Assembly (NCBI GenBank): GCA_903857685.1
Contig: CAIOFO010000033.1
Coordinates: 1 to 64,000, forward strand
Reading direction: 5' to 3'
Source: an uncultured Alphaproteobacteria bacterium
Lineage (GTDB): Bacteria > Pseudomonadota > Alphaproteobacteria > Micropepsales > Micropepsaceae
Length of the DNA stretch: 64,000 nt
The notes under the pieces: generated by a model
Database searches by the model: none
The model's input: the letters and a program-made list of their open reading frames with translations, nothing else
What the model was told of the DNA's origin: nothing
Program-made: the position numbers and the translations under genes
Shown: positions 42,973 to 51,634 of the stretch, one piece after another
Layout: the number at the start of each line of letters is the position of its first letter
Numbering within the stretch: the first letter of the stretch is position 1

Positions 42973-43081
42973 GGGCCCGGCGGCGGGCCAGAACCTTGCG
43001 GCCGCCGGCAGTGGCCATGCGGGAGCGAAAGCCATGGCGGCGCTTGCGCACGAGTTTGCTCGGCTGATAGGTGCGCTTCAT
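42947..43081 (-). CDS. rpmH: 50S ribosomal protein L34
   Basis: A 44-residue protein beginning [20 protein letters not shown] and ending [12 protein letters not shown], which is L34 at its canonical length. First gene of the rpmH-rnpA-yidD-yidC-engB-argB-DUF1036 unit. A good promoter stands 50 to 79 bases upstream. The 3' end overlaps rnpA. Confidence 0.98.
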   Translation of the reverse strand: MKRTYQPSKLVRKRRHGFRSRMATAGGRKVLARRRAHGRKKLSA

Positions 43082-43130
43082 GGGTTCTCAAGGCTCCGAA
43101 AAGGGCCCCAAAAGGCCCGAAAGAGGGCGG

Positions 43131-43160
43131 GTTCTAGGCGTCTAAAGGGGGGCCTGTCAA
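43131..43160 (-). promoter_or_regulatory. Housekeeping promoter of rpmH operon
   Basis: On the minus strand a perfect -35 TTGACA (43155-43160) and -10-like TAGAAC (43131-43136) are separated by 18 bases. The predicted transcript start is about 45 bases before the rpmH ATG. GGGCC(CC)-rich sequence follows in the leader. Confidence 0.65.
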
Positions 43161-43211
43161 CGCAGAAACCCCTGCGCAACAATATTTCAATGAGCCTGCG
43201 GTGGGCGGCCC

Positions 43212-44918
43212 TTAATCCCCCAGGGCGATACCGTCGCGGCGGGGGTCGGCGGCGCCGATATAACCGCCCTTTACCTTCATGATGCCGTGCAGGCCGCTGC
43301 CTTCCTGGCTGGGGATCTGCACCGTATGGCCCATGGCCGTCAGCCCGGCCGCCAACTGGTCCACGCCAGGGCCCTTTTCCAGCAGGGTGGCGCCATTCAT
43401 GTTGAGTTCGCGCGGCATCGAAATCGCGTCCTTGGGACTCATCTTGCCGTCCAGGATGGCGGAGAGTGTCTGGGCGACATAATCGATAATGGCGGGACCG
43501 CCCGGCGATCCCACCGAAAGCAGGAAGCGATTATCCTTGTCGAACACGATGGTGGGCGACATGGCGCTGAGCGGCAGCTTTCCCGGCGCCGGAGCATTGG
43601 CGACGGGCAGCCCGTCCCGCACCGGCTGGAAGGAAAAATCGGTGAGCGTATTGTCCAGGATAAATCCCCTGGCCATGATTTCGGCGCCGAAGATGAATTC
43701 CACCGACGTGGTCATCGCCACCACATCGCCGCTGTCATCCACAATCGTCATGTGACTGGTGCCGTGCAGCACCGGGCTGACCTGCGGCGCATAGCGCGCA
43801 TGTTTTTCATCGGGCGGCGTTCCGGCATCGGCGGTGCCCATGTCTTTTGCGGGATCAATCAGCGCGGCGCGGCTGGCGATATAATTCCTGTCAATCAGGC
43901 CCGCGACGGGAACATGCACGAAAGCCGGATCGCCGAGATATTTGGCGCGGTCGGCATAGGCCAGACGGCTGGCTTCGGCGAACAGATGCGCATCACTGAT
44001 GGTTCCGGGCGCCAGCTGCGAGGCGGGAAAGCGTTGCAGCTCGCCCAATATCTGAAGCACGGCGATGCCGCCGGAACTGGGCGGCCCCATCGAGCAGACA
44101 TGATATTCGCGGTAGCCGCCGCAGACCGGATCGCGTTCCTGGGCGCGGTAATTCGCCAGGTCGGCCAGCGTCATGCCGCCCTGCTGGCCCGGCGCATGCT
44201 GAACCGCGTCCACGATCGCCTGCGCGATATCACCCTTGTAGAATCCGTCCGGGCCTTCCGCCGCGATCTTGCGCAGGCTCGCGGCATATTCGGGATTCTT
44301 GTAGGTCTCGCCTTCCTGCAGCGGCGTGCCGTCGGGATGATAGAAATGGCTCTTGATGTCGGGCATCTTGGCGCCCGCCGTGAAGCTGGAAATGGTGCGG
44401 GCCAGTTTGGGCCCCACCGGAAAGCCGTCTTCCGCCAGCTTGATGGCGGGCTGGAACAGCCGGGCCCAGGGCAGCTTGCCGTATTTCCTGTGCGCCAGGT
44501 CCAGCATCCGCACCACGCCGGGAATGCCGACGGAAAGGCCGCCGGGAATGGCGTCGAAATGGGCGCGAGGCTTGCCGTCCGGTCCCAGGAACATGCCCGG
44601 CGTGGCCGAGGCCGGCGCCATTTCGCGGCCGTCGAAGCTGGTGGTTTTGCGGCTCTTGCCGTCATAGACCAGCATGAAGGCGCCGCCGCCGATACCCGAT
44701 GATTCCGGCTCGACCAGCCCCAGCACCATCTGGGTGGCGATGGCGGCGTCCACCGCCGAACCGCCGGCGCGCAACATTTCCAGGCCCGCTTCCGCGGCAT
44801 GCGGATTGGCCGCCGCGATCATGTGGCGATGGGCGATGGTCTCGGTGACCTGCGCCTGCACGGGCAGCACCGGCAGGGACAACAGGACAAACACAAACAG
44901 CAGAGCGAGGCGCTTCAT
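43212..44918 (-). CDS. ggt: Gamma-glutamyltransferase
   Basis: 568 residues with signal peptide (LALLFVFVLLSLPVLPVQAQ). Autoprocessing would occur before the nucleophile Thr of HGTSHMTIVDDSGD near residue 385, giving large and small subunits. Other signatures: RAGGSAVDAAIATQMVLGLV, ESSGIGGGAFMLVYD with the substrate Arg in GREMAP, MGPPSSGGIAVLQIL and the late glycine motif SVGSPGGPAIIDYV. Periplasmic enzyme that cleaves glutathione and gamma-glutamyl peptides. Single gene with a strong stem-loop upstream belonging to its neighbour. Confidence 0.95.
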   Translation of the reverse strand: MKRLALLFVFVLLSLPVLPVQAQVTETIAHRHMIAAANPHAAEAGLEMLRAGGSAVDAAIATQMVLGLVEPESSGIGGGAFMLVYDGKSRKTTSFDGREMAPASATPGMFLGPDGKPRAHFDAIPGGLSVGIPGVVRMLDLAHRKYGKLPWARLFQPAIKLAEDGFPVGPKLARTISSFTAGAKMPDIKSHFYHPDGTPLQEGETYKNPEYAASLRKIAAEGPDGFYKGDIAQAIVDAVQHAPGQQGGMTLADLANYRAQERDPVCGGYREYHVCSMGPPSSGGIAVLQILGELQRFPASQLAPGTISDAHLFAEASRLAYADRAKYLGDPAFVHVPVAGLIDRNYIASRAALIDPAKDMGTADAGTPPDEKHARYAPQVSPVLHGTSHMTIVDDSGDVVAMTTSVEFIFGAEIMARGFILDNTLTDFSFQPVRDGLPVANAPAPGKLPLSAMSPTIVFDKDNRFLLSVGSPGGPAIIDYVAQTLSAILDGKMSPKDAISMPRELNMNGATLLEKGPGVDQLAAGLTAMGHTVQIPSQEGSGLHGIMKVKGGYIGAADPRRDGIALGD

Positions 44919-44975
44919 GAAAACCTTCGCAAAAGCTTCACGCCATCGTAGGCGCGCTTTTCATCGCGCACAAAA

Positions 44976-45007
44976 CAAAAAGCCCTGCCGCGACAGCAGG
45001 GCTTTTT
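44976..45007 (-). terminator. Rho-independent terminator of the OmpA-like lipoprotein gene
   Basis: AAAAAGCCCTGC pairs with GCAGGGCTTTTT around a seven-base loop, with T-runs on both strands. It stands 20 bases after the stop at 45027 on the minus strand and also insulates ggt. Confidence 0.85.
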
Positions 45008-45026
45008 GCCGAAAGCCTTAAGCAAA

Positions 45027-46184
45027 TTATCGAACGAAAACCCGCACTTCGCTGCCGGCAGCGCCCGGATCGGTGGACGAAGCCACACCCATGCGCGTGG
45101 CGGGCACGCCCATATCGGTCATGGAACGCATGACTTCCTGGGCATAGCGCTTGGCGGTGGTCTGGGCGATCTGCACCGAGGCGGCATTGCCGCGGGTGGG
45201 CGAGACGGCGACAACCTCGAAGCCGGCATTGGGACGGGACTGCAGCGCCTGATTCAGCGCGGCATAGAGAATTTGCTGATAATCCACGCCGGGATGATCA
45301 AAGCGGATCACCACCAGCGGCGCGCCGGCGGTGGCAAGCTGGACGCCGCCCGATGCCGCCTGGGCGGTGATGCCCGGGGTGCCGCCATAGAGCTCGCCAT
45401 TCTTGATGGCGGCGGCCAGGGTGGTGAGCCCGCCGCGCTCATTGGCGACATAGGCGGTCTGGCGCTGCACCGAGTCGGAGACTTCGCTCAGCAGCCGGTC
45501 AATCATCACCAGGGTCTGGCTGGTTTCATCCTGCAGTAGCGACAATTGGCGATGGTCTTCGTCCACCGCGCCCGAGACATTGAAGGTGGCGCCGATCTGG
45601 TCGAGCGCGAAATGGGCGGTTGAGGAATCCGTGGCGACTTCGGTGCCCAGCGCATTAAGGCCGTTGATATTGGCCGAGAGCGCATCCAGCGAAGCCTGGG
45701 CGGAATTCCATTCGCTCACCAGTTCAGGATTGCCCTTGGTGGTGCCGACCTGGAGCCGGGTGGTGATCTGCGCCTTGGTCTGCTGATAGGCGCTGGCGGA
45801 CGCGGCGCCGCCATTGCGCAAATCGCTGAGGCGCGCGGCATTGGCCGCCAGCTTGGATTCCAGGCCGGAAACCTGCGCACGCAGGGACTGGATGGTCTTG
45901 TTGACGGCGGTGCCGGTGTCGCTGCCCGCCTCAATGGCGACGGGCGTGATGGTGACGGCCGGGGCAAGGCCGCCGCGATTGGCGGCGGCGGTGCTGGTGG
46001 TCGGGGCTGCTGCGGTCGGCGCGCTGCCGGCATCGGGCGGCGGTCCGGCATCGGCGGCGGCCTCGGTGTCGTCGCCGAAAAGGTTGTCGATATCGGAACA
46101 GGCAGTCAGGCCCAATCCGGTGGTCAGCGCAAAAGCCAGGACAATGCTCCGTTTGAGCCCCGTTTTCGCTGAAAATCCCCTCAT
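45027..46184 (-). CDS. Putative lipoprotein with coiled coil and OmpA-like C-terminal domain
   Basis: 385 residues from the ATG at 46184, which has GGAGAG six bases upstream. Lipoprotein signal (IVLAFALTTGLGLTAC), an Ala/Pro/Thr-rich linker (about 35-80), a long helical/coiled-coil region (about 95-270: IQSLRAQVSGLESKLAANAA) and a C-terminal domain (about 290-385: LVVIRFDHPGVDYQQILYAA, KRYAQEVMRSMTDMGVPATR, EVRVFVR). This last has the beta-alpha-beta layout and helix spacing of OmpA-like peptidoglycan binders but lacks the exact NxxLSxxRA motif. Probably links outer membrane and wall. Single-gene unit with its own terminator. Confidence 0.65.
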   Translation of the reverse strand: MRGFSAKTGLKRSIVLAFALTTGLGLTACSDIDNLFGDDTEAAADAGPPPDAGSAPTAAAPTTSTAAANRGGLAPAVTITPVAIEAGSDTGTAVNKTIQSLRAQVSGLESKLAANAARLSDLRNGGAASASAYQQTKAQITTRLQVGTTKGNPELVSEWNSAQASLDALSANINGLNALGTEVATDSSTAHFALDQIGATFNVSGAVDEDHRQLSLLQDETSQTLVMIDRLLSEVSDSVQRQTAYVANERGGLTTLAAAIKNGELYGGTPGITAQAASGGVQLATAGAPLVVIRFDHPGVDYQQILYAALNQALQSRPNAGFEVVAVSPTRGNAASVQIAQTTAKRYAQEVMRSMTDMGVPATRMGVASSTDPGAAGSEVRVFVR

Positions 46185-46484
46185 TTCTGCTCTCCGCTGT
46201 CGGCGATTGGCCTGAAAAAAATGGCCGCGCCGAACCCCAACTCCACCTCGCCGCCTGAGCGGAAGGTCCCTGCCCTCAAGTCTTAACGAGGCGACCCCTG
46301 CCGGACAAGGGCTGCGGCGCCTGCTTTGCTGCATTTTGTACCGTATGACGGGGGGGGGGTAGTGCGGATTCCGCCCTCTCGCGACTGTGGGTCGCGGGGG
46401 ACGGGGCCGGGCGGGCTTCCAGCTTGCCTTTGGAGGCCTTGCCCCATAGCTTCCCCGCCCTGATCCGGGCCCCGGGTCAATTGC
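46185..46484. other. Intergenic stretch with G10 tract
   Basis: 300 bp between the lipoprotein start and tRNA-Arg. It contains a run of ten G (46350-46359) and GC-rich sequence with short inverted repeats. The tRNA promoter should be here but I could not place it confidently. No ORF worth reporting. Confidence 0.4.
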
Positions 46485-46561
46485 GCGCTCGTAGCTCAGC
46501 TGGATAGAGCATCAGACTACGAATCTGAGGGCCGGGAGTTCGAATCTCTCCGAGCGCGCCA
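46485..46561 (+). tRNA. tRNA-Arg (anticodon ACG)
   Basis: 77 nt. Acceptor arms GCGCTCG / CGAGCGC, discriminator G and encoded CCA. D-arm AGCTCAGCTGGATAGAGC, anticodon stem TCAGA/TCTGA with loop CTACGAA (anticodon ACG, read as ICG after TadA deamination), T-arm GGGAGTTCGAATCTCTC. All arms pair. Confidence 0.97.
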
Positions 46562-46585
46562 CTATTCCAGGGTTTGCCCCTTGGC

Positions 46586-47680
46586 CTACTGCCGCCGCTT
46601 CGGCTTTTTGAGCGTGGCATGGAAAGGCCGTGGCGCGGTCCATTCCCGCCACAGGGATACCAGGGCCACCATCAGGGCCGGTCCCAAAAACAGGCCCAGA
46701 ATGCCGAAGGTGGCAAGGCCGCCGAAGATGCCCAGAAACACCCAAAGGAATGGCAGCTTGGCATTGCCGCCGATCAGGACCGGCCGGAGGAAATGGTCGG
46801 CCACGAAAATCACGATGCTGCCGAACACCAGAAGGCCGACGGCGAAGGGCATGGCGCCCTTGGCCATCAAGAGCAGGCAGGCGACTGCCAAAGCGGCAGG
46901 CGCACCGAACGGGATCATGGCGAACAGCGCGGTCAGCGAGCCCAGCAATCCGGCATGCGGCACGCCGGTGATGAGATAACCGAGCCCGAGCAGCGTGCCG
47001 ACGCCGATGCCGACCAGCACCACGCCGTCGGATGTGCCGCGCACCGCAAAGACCATCAGGGTGGACAATTCCAGGCCCTTGCGGCCCAGCACCCGGCGCA
47101 CCAGCACCTGCACCCGGCGTCCGAACGAGGCGCCATCGCGGAACAGGAAGAACAAGGTCAGCACCGTGACGACGAAAAAGGTAAAGCTGCGAGCGATGAA
47201 GATGGCGGTGCGCTGCGTCACCCGCGCCAGGGTCGCGGTGTCGACATGGGCGAAGCGATCAGTGATGGCGCCCTCATTCACCATATTGGCGCGCCACCAG
47301 TCGGCGATGGTGTCGCCAATAAGCGGAAGCTTGTCCATATAATCGGGCACCACGCTGCCGCCATGATCGGCATCGCGCAGCCACGCCACCAGCCCGTTCA
47401 ACTCGCGCCCCATCTCCACCGCGCCCAGCAGCAGCGGCAAGACGAAAAGCAAGGTGATGGTGACGGTGAAGATCAGCGGCGCCATATCGCGCCGCCAGTT
47501 GGGCGGCAGCGCCAGATTGAAACGCTGATAGAGCGGCCAGGTGGCGATCGCCAGCACCACGGCCCAGCCCAGGGGTGCGAAAAAGGCGCTGAGCACATAA
47601 AGGCCCGACATGATAATGAGCCCCGCCAGCACAAGCCGGGCGGCCTGTTGCGGCGACCAATCGGACAGAAAACGCCTCAT
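46586..47680 (-). CDS. AI-2E family transporter (PerM/YdiK-like)
   Basis: 364 residues with about eight membrane helices: paired helices near 15-60 (LVLAGLIIMSGLYVLSAFFA; LGWAVVLAIATWPLYQRF), one at 70-90, and the conserved C-terminal block (VGIGVGTLLGLGYLITGVPH; ALFAMIPFGAPAALAVACLL; PFLWVFLGIFGGLATFG). Members export autoinducer-2 or act as ion antiporters; which applies here is unknown. Start 47680 is chosen for a typical N-terminus; the frame is open to 47758. Confidence 0.87.
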   Translation of the reverse strand: MRRFLSDWSPQQAARLVLAGLIIMSGLYVLSAFFAPLGWAVVLAIATWPLYQRFNLALPPNWRRDMAPLIFTVTITLLFVLPLLLGAVEMGRELNGLVAWLRDADHGGSVVPDYMDKLPLIGDTIADWWRANMVNEGAITDRFAHVDTATLARVTQRTAIFIARSFTFFVVTVLTLFFLFRDGASFGRRVQVLVRRVLGRKGLELSTLMVFAVRGTSDGVVLVGIGVGTLLGLGYLITGVPHAGLLGSLTALFAMIPFGAPAALAVACLLLMAKGAMPFAVGLLVFGSIVIFVADHFLRPVLIGGNAKLPFLWVFLGIFGGLATFGILGLFLGPALMVALVSLWREWTAPRPFHATLKKPKRRQ

Positions 47681-47769
47681 TATCACGCCTGTGGAATTGC
47701 GCGCGCAACCTACAGAGTTTTTGCATTTGGGGAAACGGGGGGCATTATAAGACATCAAAGGAGATCGGC

Positions 47770-49386
47770 TTGCTTCCCGAAGCGCTTCCCGTCGGATTCG
47801 CCCTTGTTGCCGTAACGGCCGCCTCGGCAGCGCTGGCGCGCCGTTCCCTGGCGCCGCCTTCGATCCTTCTGGTGCTGGTGGGACTGGCGCTGGGCTTCGT
47901 GCCCGGGGTGCCGCGCATCGAATTGCGTCCCGAACTGGTACTCAGCCTGCTTCTGCCGCCGCTGCTTTATTCCTCGGGCGTCGGAATGAGCTGGCGCGGT
48001 TTCAAGCAGAACCTGCAGCCCATTCTTTCGCTGGCGGTGGGCTGCGTGATTTTCACCGCCTGTGCCACCGCGGCAGTGATTCACGCACTGCTGGGCGTTC
48101 CCTGGGCGGTGGGCTTTGTGCTGGGCGCGGTGGTGTCGCCGCCCGATGCGGTGGCGCCGATGGCCATCGCGCGGCGCTTCGCGGTGCCCAGCCGCATTCT
48201 CACCGTCCTGGAAGGCGAAGGACTGGTGAATGACGCCACCGCGCTGATCCTGTTCAGCTTCGCGGTGGCGGCGGTGGCGGAAGGCGGACGCTTTTCCCTG
48301 TCCGCCGCCGCGGGCGAGTTCGCCGCCGTGGTGGTGGGCGAGATTGCCTGGGGCCTGTTCATTGCCTGGGGGGCGCTGTCCCTGCGCCGTATGGCCAAGG
48401 AGCCGCAGATCGAAATGGTGCTGGCGCTGCTGACGCCGTTCGCCGCCTTCTGGGTGCCCGAAGCGCTGGGGGGCTCGGGTGTGCTGGCGACGGTAACGGC
48501 GGGACTGTTCGTCAGCTGGAATGGACCGCGCTTCATTTCGCCCGCCACGCGCCTGCAGGGATTTTTCGTCTGGGGCCTGGTCAATTACCTGATTGAAGGC
48601 GTGATCTTTCTTCTGATGGGATTGCAGGCGGTGGTGATCATCGATCATCTGGATCTCGATGAATGGAAGCGGCTGGCGCTGGCGGCCGCCCTTGTCTCGG
48701 CATCCATCATTGTGGTGCGCTTCGTCTGGGTCTTTACCGCGACCTATCTGCCGCGCCTGGTGTGGCCGCCCTTGCAGCGCCGCTCGTCGCCGACGCCCTG
48801 GCGGCATGTATTCGTGGTAGGCTTCACCGGCATACGCGGCGTGGTGCCCCTGGCCGCCGCGCTTTCCATTCCGCTGATGGTGAACGATGCGCCTTTTCCC
48901 GATCGCGGCATGCTGCTGCTTGTCACGTTCGCGGTGATCCTGGTGACGCTGGTGGGGCAGGGCCTGACCTTCGAATGGCTCATCAAGACGCTGGGGTTGG
49001 TGGATGTCGGGCGCCGCGAGGCTGCGGATGCCAAGCGCCAGGAAGTCGCGGCGCGCATTGCCGGCATAGACGCGGCGCTGGCGCAACTGGAAAGCCTGGA
49101 AGGCGCGGGGGCTTCACCGGCCGCGGTGGAAGCGATCAAGCGGCGGCACGGCGACCGGCGCGCCTATTTCGTGGCCGCCTGCAAGGACCTGGAAAGCGGC
49201 GAAGTGGGCGGCGCATATACGGCGCTGCAACTGCGCTTTCTGGAGGCCGAACGCGCCGGCATCGCGGCATTATACGCCAAGGGCGCGCTGGACGATGAAG
49301 CGCGGCGCCGGATCGAGCGCGAACTCGACCTCGACGATTCGCGTATCCGCCATGCCGCCGCCAGCGGCGCCAGCCGCCTTGTGTAA
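47770..49386 (+). CDS. CPA1-family Na+/H+ antiporter
   Basis: 538 residues. Starts at TTG 47770, for which AAAGGAG at 47757-47763 is a perfect ribosome site. About twelve membrane helices, with the CPA1 hallmarks GAVVSPPDAVAPMAIARRF and EGEGLVNDATALILF (the ND ion-binding pair) and GFTGIRGVVPLAAALSIP. A cytoplasmic tail of about 140 residues (from 395) is helical and charged (EVAARIAGIDAALAQLESLE). Exchanges Na+ for H+ for pH and salt balance. Confidence 0.92.
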   Translation: MLPEALPVGFALVAVTAASAALARRSLAPPSILLVLVGLALGFVPGVPRIELRPELVLSLLLPPLLYSSGVGMSWRGFKQNLQPILSLAVGCVIFTACATAAVIHALLGVPWAVGFVLGAVVSPPDAVAPMAIARRFAVPSRILTVLEGEGLVNDATALILFSFAVAAVAEGGRFSLSAAAGEFAAVVVGEIAWGLFIAWGALSLRRMAKEPQIEMVLALLTPFAAFWVPEALGGSGVLATVTAGLFVSWNGPRFISPATRLQGFFVWGLVNYLIEGVIFLLMGLQAVVIIDHLDLDEWKRLALAAALVSASIIVVRFVWVFTATYLPRLVWPPLQRRSSPTPWRHVFVVGFTGIRGVVPLAAALSIPLMVNDAPFPDRGMLLLVTFAVILVTLVGQGLTFEWLIKTLGLVDVGRREAADAKRQEVAARIAGIDAALAQLESLEGAGASPAAVEAIKRRHGDRRAYFVAACKDLESGEVGGAYTALQLRFLEAERAGIAALYAKGALDDEARRRIERELDLDDSRIRHAAASGASRLV

Positions 49387-49476
49387 GATGCGGGCTGTCC
49401 TGCCGCCGTGAATTCCGCTTGTCTCGGCGCCGGTCCGGCGCAATGCTCGGCGATGAATTTTTCGCGGGAATCCGGA

Positions 49477-51576
49477 ATGAAGTGCTTATCGCTGGCCGGC
49501 GCGGTGCTGGCCTGGTCCGTCTCCACTGCCCTTGCCGCGGGCCCGTTCGATGCGCCCAGCCCGCTGCCCTATCACGCGCCGCAGTTCGACAAGATCAAGG
49601 ACGGCGACTATGCCCCCGCCTTCGCGCAGGGCATCAAGGAGCAGCAGGCGGAGATTGACGCCATCGCCGGCAACAAGGCCGCGCCGACATTCGAGAATAC
49701 CGTTATGGCCATGGAAAAATCCGGCCGCATGCTGGACCGGGTGAGCAATACCTTTTTCAACATCCAGCAGGCCAACACCGATCCCGCCCTGGACAAGGTG
49801 CAGAGCGATGTCGCGCCCCTGCTGGCGGCGCACCAGGATTCCATCTATCTCAACGCCAGGCTCTTCGCCCGGGTCAAGACGGTTTATGACGCGCGCGCGT
49901 CCTTGAAGCTGGACGCCGAGGCGCTGCAGCTTCTCACTCTCTACTACCGCCAGTTCCTGCATGCCGGCGCCAATCTCTCGGATGCCGACAAGAGCAAGCT
50001 GCGCGACATCAACAAGCGCGACGCCAGCCTGGAAGCGGCGTTCGAGCAGAAACTGGTCGCCGCCACCAAGGCGGGTGCGCTGGTGCTGGACAGCAAGCCC
50101 CAGCTGGCGGGATTGAGCGACGACCAGATCGCCACGGCCGCCCATGAGGCCGAGAGCCGGGGCCGACACGGCAAGTTCGTCATTCCGTTGCAGAACACCA
50201 CCCAGCAGCCGCTGCTGCTGTCGCTCGCCGACCGCAGCGCGCGCGAGAAGCTGTACAATGCCCGCTGGACCGCCACCGAGAAGGGCGACAAGAACGACAC
50301 CCGCGCCGCCATCGCCGAAATCGCGCAGTTGCGTGCCCGCAAGGCCAAATTGCTGGGTTATCCCGACTACGCGTCCTACACGCTCTACGACCAGATGGCG
50401 AACACGCCCGCCAAGGTGAACAGCTTTCTGGAACAGCTGGTGGCGCCCGCCGGAACCAAGGCGAAGGAAGAGGCAAGGCTGATCCAGGCTGCCATCGACA
50501 AGAGCGGGCCCCATTTCGACCTCAGGCCCTGGGACTGGGAACGCTATGCCGACCAGGTGCAGAAGCAGCGCTATGACCTGGATGACAGCGAGCTGCGCCC
50601 CTATTTCGAACTCGACAATGTCTTGCGGAACGGCGTCTTCTATGCCGCGAACAAGCTGTATGGCGTCACCTTCAAGGAACGCCACGACCTGCCGGTCTAT
50701 CAGCCCGATGTCCGTGTGTTCGAAGTGTTCGACAAGGACGGCTCGACGCTGGGGCTGATGTATTTCGATTATTTCAAGCGCGACAACAAATCGGGCGGCG
50801 CCTGGATGAACAATTTCGTGATCCAGTCCAGGCTGCTGGGCACCAAGCCGGTGATCTACAATGTCGCCAATTTCACCAAGCCGGCGCCCGGCCAGCCCGC
50901 CCTGCTCAGCTATGACGATGTCACCACCATGTTCCACGAATTCGGCCATGCCCTGCACGGCTTTTTCGCCGACCAGACCTATCCCACCGTCTCGGGCACC
51001 AATGTGGCGCGCGACTTTGTCGAATTTCCTTCCCAGTTCAACGAGCATTGGGCGCTTTATCCCGATGTGCTGAAACATTATGCGGTGAATATCAAAACCC
51101 ATCAGCCGATCCCGCAATCGCTGGTGGACAAGATCAAGAAATCCCAGGACTGGGGGCAGGGTTATGCCCTGGCCGAATTGCTGGCGGCCTCCGAACTCGA
51201 CATGCAATGGCACGCGCTGAAAGACGGGGCGCCGCGCCAGGACGTGGACAAGTTCGAAACACAGGCGCTGAAAAACACGCACACCGATTATCCCGATGTG
51301 CCGACGCGTTACCGCACCAGCTATTTCCTCCACATCTGGGCCAACGGCTATGCCGCGGGCTATTACGCCTATCAATGGACCGTGATGCTGGATGACGACA
51401 GCTATGACTGGTTCATCCGCCACGGCGGGTTGACGCGCGCCAACGGCCAGCGCTTCCGCGACATGATCCTGTCCAAGGGGCACACCATGGATTACGGCCC
51501 GATGTTCCGCGCCTTTTACGGCAAGGATCCCGATATCGGTCCCATGCTGGCGAATCGCGGCCTCAAGCCCAACTAG
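49477..51576 (+). CDS. dcp: M3-family metallopeptidase, peptidyl-dipeptidase Dcp-like
   Basis: About 699 residues. Zinc motif FHEFGHALHGF near residue 487 with the third ligand Glu about 25 residues on (VEFPSQFNEHW). The 49477 start yields a signal peptide (MKCLSLAGAVLAWSVSTALA), so a periplasmic enzyme that takes C-terminal dipeptides off peptides. The frame is open from a GTG at 49408 and an ATG at 49453. The substrate-loop region GYAAGYYAYQWTVMLDDDSY matches Dcp/OpdA. The TAG stop is the first codon of the dispersed repeat copy D. Confidence 0.92.
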   Translation: MKCLSLAGAVLAWSVSTALAAGPFDAPSPLPYHAPQFDKIKDGDYAPAFAQGIKEQQAEIDAIAGNKAAPTFENTVMAMEKSGRMLDRVSNTFFNIQQANTDPALDKVQSDVAPLLAAHQDSIYLNARLFARVKTVYDARASLKLDAEALQLLTLYYRQFLHAGANLSDADKSKLRDINKRDASLEAAFEQKLVAATKAGALVLDSKPQLAGLSDDQIATAAHEAESRGRHGKFVIPLQNTTQQPLLLSLADRSAREKLYNARWTATEKGDKNDTRAAIAEIAQLRARKAKLLGYPDYASYTLYDQMANTPAKVNSFLEQLVAPAGTKAKEEARLIQAAIDKSGPHFDLRPWDWERYADQVQKQRYDLDDSELRPYFELDNVLRNGVFYAANKLYGVTFKERHDLPVYQPDVRVFEVFDKDGSTLGLMYFDYFKRDNKSGGAWMNNFVIQSRLLGTKPVIYNVANFTKPAPGQPALLSYDDVTTMFHEFGHALHGFFADQTYPTVSGTNVARDFVEFPSQFNEHWALYPDVLKHYAVNIKTHQPIPQSLVDKIKKSQDWGQGYALAELLAASELDMQWHALKDGAPRQDVDKFETQALKNTHTDYPDVPTRYRTSYFLHIWANGYAAGYYAYQWTVMLDDDSYDWFIRHGGLTRANGQRFRDMILSKGHTMDYGPMFRAFYGKDPDIGPMLANRGLKPN

Positions 51577-51629
51577 GAGCGTCGGCCCGGAAAAGTGTGG
51601 CCTCGCGGTTTTCCGCAGGCCGCGCGACC
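51574..51629. repeat. Palindromic ~56-bp dispersed repeat, copy D
   Basis: TAGGAGCGTCGGCCCGG, GGAAAAGTG, CGCGGTTTTCCGC and GGCCGCGCGACC in the same order as copy A, to which it is very close. Its leading TAG is the stop codon of the M3 peptidase gene. It ends six bases before the 3' end of glcB. Confidence 0.85.
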
Positions 51630-51634
51630 AATCA

